A stretch of 14,633 nt of DNA from assembly GCA_031296345.1 (NCBI GenBank), contig JARLFW010000037.1, positions 1-14,633 on the forward strand. The letters run 5' to 3'. This document shows positions 13,020 to 14,633 of the stretch, piece by piece. Under the pieces are notes generated by a model, which was not told the origin of the DNA, made no database searches, and saw nothing but the letters and a program-made list of their open reading frames with translations. Every line of letters begins with the position of its first letter. The stretch's first letter is position 1. Position numbers and translations under genes: made by a program. Origin of the DNA: Nitrosotalea sp. (GTDB lineage Archaea; Thermoproteota; Nitrososphaeria; Nitrososphaerales; Nitrosopumilaceae).

Positions 13020-13475
13020 CTAATGAGTTGATGGTTTAAGATAATTTGCATCAACAGTAACTGGTAATTGATATGGTGCATCCAGTAAAATCACAGTAGC
13101 CTCTTCTTTATCCTGGTCTACTCTTGTAACTGTAGCTTTCATACCTTTGAAAGGACCACCAATTATCTCAACCACTTGATCCACGACTAATTCTGAAACT
13201 GTGGATTTCTTTACCAAATATCCTTCTATATCTTTGAATGTTAATTCTCCTCTTAGTTGACCTCTTATGTGTCTGATTCCTTGTAATGCATCAAATGCTG
13301 CGTTGGCATCTATGGCCTCCACAACAACATATCCTTTAAGATTCTCTAGAAGGAGAACTGATTGTATGTTGAGTTTTTTTAGTTTAATTCTGTTTTCTAG
13401 CAAACCCATTACAACTTTCTCTTGACCGCCCGTGGTTCTAACTGCGAAAAAGTGTGATTTTGTTTCTTGTGCCAT
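13020..13475 (-). CDS. spt5: Transcription elongation factor Spt5 (NusG-like)
   Basis: Archaeal Spt5 is the NusG homologue that, with Spt4, clamps the RNA polymerase and raises processivity. The 151-residue protein has an N-terminal NGN domain (about 8-88: HFFAVRTTGGQEKVVMGLLENR, GYVVVEAIDANAAFDALQGIRHIRG). A KOW domain follows (about 98-135: VVDQVVEIIGGPFKGMKATVTRVDQDKEEATV). Size fits the compact archaeal form. The ATG follows the secE stop after one base, and an AGGA stretch sits just ahead. The order secE-nusG-rpl11 is conserved widely in archaea and bacteria. The gene is usually annotated nusG or spt5. Confidence 0.95.
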   Translation of the reverse strand: MAQETKSHFFAVRTTGGQEKVVMGLLENRIKLKKLNIQSVLLLENLKGYVVVEAIDANAAFDALQGIRHIRGQLRGELTFKDIEGYLVKKSTVSELVVDQVVEIIGGPFKGMKATVTRVDQDKEEATVILLDAPYQLPVTVDANYLKPSTH

Positions 13476-13476
13476 T

Positions 13477-13662
13477 CTATCTATGTCCTAAATTAATAAC
13501 GGCAAATGTGAATTGAATTATGAACCCAATCGCTCCAAGTGTAGCCATGCCAAGAAGTACTAATCTCAAGTGTTCCATGTAATCTTCCTTGTCTGATTTT
13601 TTGGCGAGTTTCATGGTGTTGACCATGTCCTTAAGCATCTGTTTTGGGTTTATGTTTACCAT
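13477..13662 (-). CDS. secE: Preprotein translocase subunit SecE/Sec61-gamma
   Basis: This 61-residue protein is the small tail-anchored-like subunit that braces SecY in the cell membrane. Residues 1-30 form a charged amphipathic part (MLKDMVNTMKLAKKSDKEDY). Residues about 34-56 are one membrane helix (LVLLGMATLGAIGFIIQFTFAVI). Size and layout are typical of archaeal Sec61-gamma, and the position directly before nusG is diagnostic. The ATG at 13662 has a TATA-like AATTATAAGG centred 26 bases upstream. It is the first gene of the secE-nusG-rpl11 unit and diverges from dtdA with 39 bases between the start codons. Confidence 0.92.
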   Translation of the reverse strand: MVNINPKQMLKDMVNTMKLAKKSDKEDYMEHLRLVLLGMATLGAIGFIIQFTFAVINLGHR

Positions 13663-13671
13663 TGGAGGACG

Positions 13672-13680
13672 TTAATAAAG
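13672..13680 (+). promoter_or_regulatory. TATA-like box of dtdA
   Basis: TTAATAAAG is centred about 26 bases before the dtdA ATG at 13702. It lies on the secE side of that gene's own box, so the two divergent promoters interlock. Confidence 0.5.
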
Positions 13681-13683
13681 TGT

Positions 13684-13693
13684 CCTTATAATT
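13684..13693 (-). promoter_or_regulatory. TATA-like box of the secE-nusG-rpl11 unit
   Basis: Minus-strand AATTATAAGG is centred about 26 bases before the secE ATG, on the dtdA side of the dtdA box. Confidence 0.5.
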
Positions 13694-13701
13694 CTTATTT
13701 T

Positions 13702-14478
13702 ATGCAATTACTCATAGCATACCAATCTGATCCTGCGGGTTCTAACATGGCATCATTCATTTCAAAACAAATGAAAAAAGAAGATGAAATTTATCACGGA
13801 AATGATTTTGACCTTATAATCATATCAACTCCTGCAATATCTGCTGATTGGCTTGAAGAAAAATATCATTATGACGGTTATGTGTTTTTATCAAAACACG
13901 CATCTGAGAGTGGAACACTTGCATTGACATGTCATAGTACTGGAAATTTTGGAGATGCCATGTTTGGTGGATTTCCAAGGCAGGTGGCAATACCTCATCC
14001 GCATCTACAGAAATCCTACATGAAACGATTATGGAAAGAACGGGATAATTTCTCAAAATTTGACATAACTATAGAGGCTACTCATCACGGACCTACTACC
14101 CTGAGTAAGCCTACTTTGTTCATTGAAATAGGTACAACTGAAAAAGAATGGACTGATAAAAAATTATGTGAAAATGTAGCAAAAATAGTCCTAAAAGAAA
14201 TGTCTGCGCCACAGAAGAAATATGATGTAGCCATATGTTTTGGAGGTACTCACTATCCTAGTAAATTCAATAAAGAATTACTCGAAGGTAATTTAGCACT
14301 TGGAACTGTAATTCCAAAACATGGTTTAGATGAACTTGACAAAAACCTTTTTGATCATATTGTAGAGCGAAATACTGAAGCTAAGTTTGCATTGGTAGAC
14401 TGGAGTGGACTAGGGAAGAATAAACAAAAAATTGTTGATATGATAAATTCAGCTAATTTGGAGATGATAAAGATTTGA
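13702..14478 (+). CDS. dtdA: D-aminoacyl-tRNA deacylase, archaeal type (DtdA)
   Basis: DtdA hydrolyses D-amino acids wrongly attached to tRNA and so protects translation from D-residues. It is the archaeal/plant (GEK1) zinc enzyme, unrelated to bacterial Dtd. The 258-residue product has the family blocks SKHASESGTLALTCHSTGN (64-82), EATHHGPTTLSKPTLFIEIG (125-144) and CFGGTHYPSKF (179-189), with histidines at 65, 78, 128, 129 and 184 that likely include the metal and catalytic ligands. Length fits the family. The ATG is preceded by a TATA-like box at 26 bases, so it is probably leaderless. The next gene's TTG overlaps its TGA. Confidence 0.93.
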   Translation: MQLLIAYQSDPAGSNMASFISKQMKKEDEIYHGNDFDLIIISTPAISADWLEEKYHYDGYVFLSKHASESGTLALTCHSTGNFGDAMFGGFPRQVAIPHPHLQKSYMKRLWKERDNFSKFDITIEATHHGPTTLSKPTLFIEIGTTEKEWTDKKLCENVAKIVLKEMSAPQKKYDVAICFGGTHYPSKFNKELLEGNLALGTVIPKHGLDELDKNLFDHIVERNTEAKFALVDWSGLGKNKQKIVDMINSANLEMIKI

Positions 14479-14633
14479 ATCTTGAACATGAGGTATATAG
14501 AAAACTCTTACAAGTACCAAAAGGAAAGGTAACAACTTATTCCGAACTTGCAAAAGCAGTGTGTCTAAAAAATGGACAACGAACTATTGGAAGGATAATG
14601 AACAAAAATCCCTTTCCAGTAATTGTTCCATGT
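14475..14633 (+). CDS. Methylated-DNA cysteine methyltransferase family protein, 5' part
   Basis: The first 53 codons are inside the window. They match the MGMT/Ogt DNA-binding domain: VYRKLLQVPKGKVTTYSELAKAV, then QRTIGRIMNKNPFPVIVPC. The last residue, Cys53, is the methyl-accepting cysteine of the family PCHR motif; His-Arg would follow outside the window. A Cys here argues against an alkyltransferase-like (ATL) protein, which lacks it. The start is a TTG overlapping the dtdA stop (TTGA), and the nearest upstream in-frame stop is at 14454-14456 with no ATG between. The protein lacks the N-terminal domain of full-length O6-methylguanine methyltransferases, so it is the short single-domain form. 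Coupling with dtdA is suggested by the overlap. Confidence 0.85.
   Translation, partial: MNLEHEVYRKLLQVPKGKVTTYSELAKAVCLKNGQRTIGRIMNKNPFPVIVPC

Noticed and set aside
1-14633. CRISPR array, insertion sequence, integrase or toxin-antitoxin pair
   Set aside because: I saw no regularly spaced direct repeats, transposase motifs or paired small genes. The window is almost wholly filled with housekeeping genes.

Overview
The window is an AT-rich, tightly packed stretch of archaeal chromosome. It most resembles an ammonia-oxidising Thaumarchaeota (Nitrososphaerota) genome of the Nitrosopumilus type. That assignment rests on archaeal-type ribosomal proteins, Spt5/NusG, SecE, LeuRS and AlaRS, an archaeal D-aminoacyl-tRNA deacylase, a geranylgeranyl-reductase-family flavoprotein, an intron-bearing tRNA gene without encoded CCA, and leaderless genes with TATA-like boxes about 25-29 bases before the start codon. 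The organism call is inference from recognition; no database search was run.

Left part (1-3042): the 3' end of rps12 is followed by rps7. A convergent tRNA-Gln(CUG) gene needs removal of two 15-nt introns to fold into a 73-nt tRNA. Then come a 106-residue protein of unknown function, a CxxCC-type YkgJ-family protein, and a convergent geranylgeranyl-reductase-family flavoprotein.

Centre (3088-9255): alaS and leuS form a two-gene minus-strand unit with a 4-base gap, transcribed from a TATA box at 8694-8702. A divergent gene of unknown function (168 residues) shares the 77-base intergenic region.

Right part (9297-14633): this holds the stalk/translocon ribosomal neighbourhood in broken-up form. 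secE, nusG (spt5) and rpl11 lie on the minus strand. A convergent Lrp/AsnC regulator follows on the plus strand, then rpl1 and rpl10 on the minus strand, and rpl12 is alone on the plus strand beyond a TRIC-family membrane protein gene. In many archaea these ribosomal genes form one run. dtdA diverges from secE, and its stop codon overlaps the start of a methyltransferase-like gene (MGMT family) that runs off the window exactly at its catalytic cysteine.

Most genes serve translation: ribosomal subunits, the L10/L12 stalk, two synthetases with editing domains, a D-amino-acid proofreading enzyme and a tRNA. I found no mobile element, CRISPR array or defence system. The strongest non-routine signal is the doubly interrupted tRNA-Gln gene. 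Next are the three exact 26-residue L12-binding-type repeats in L10 with no acidic tail, and two unrecognised small proteins.
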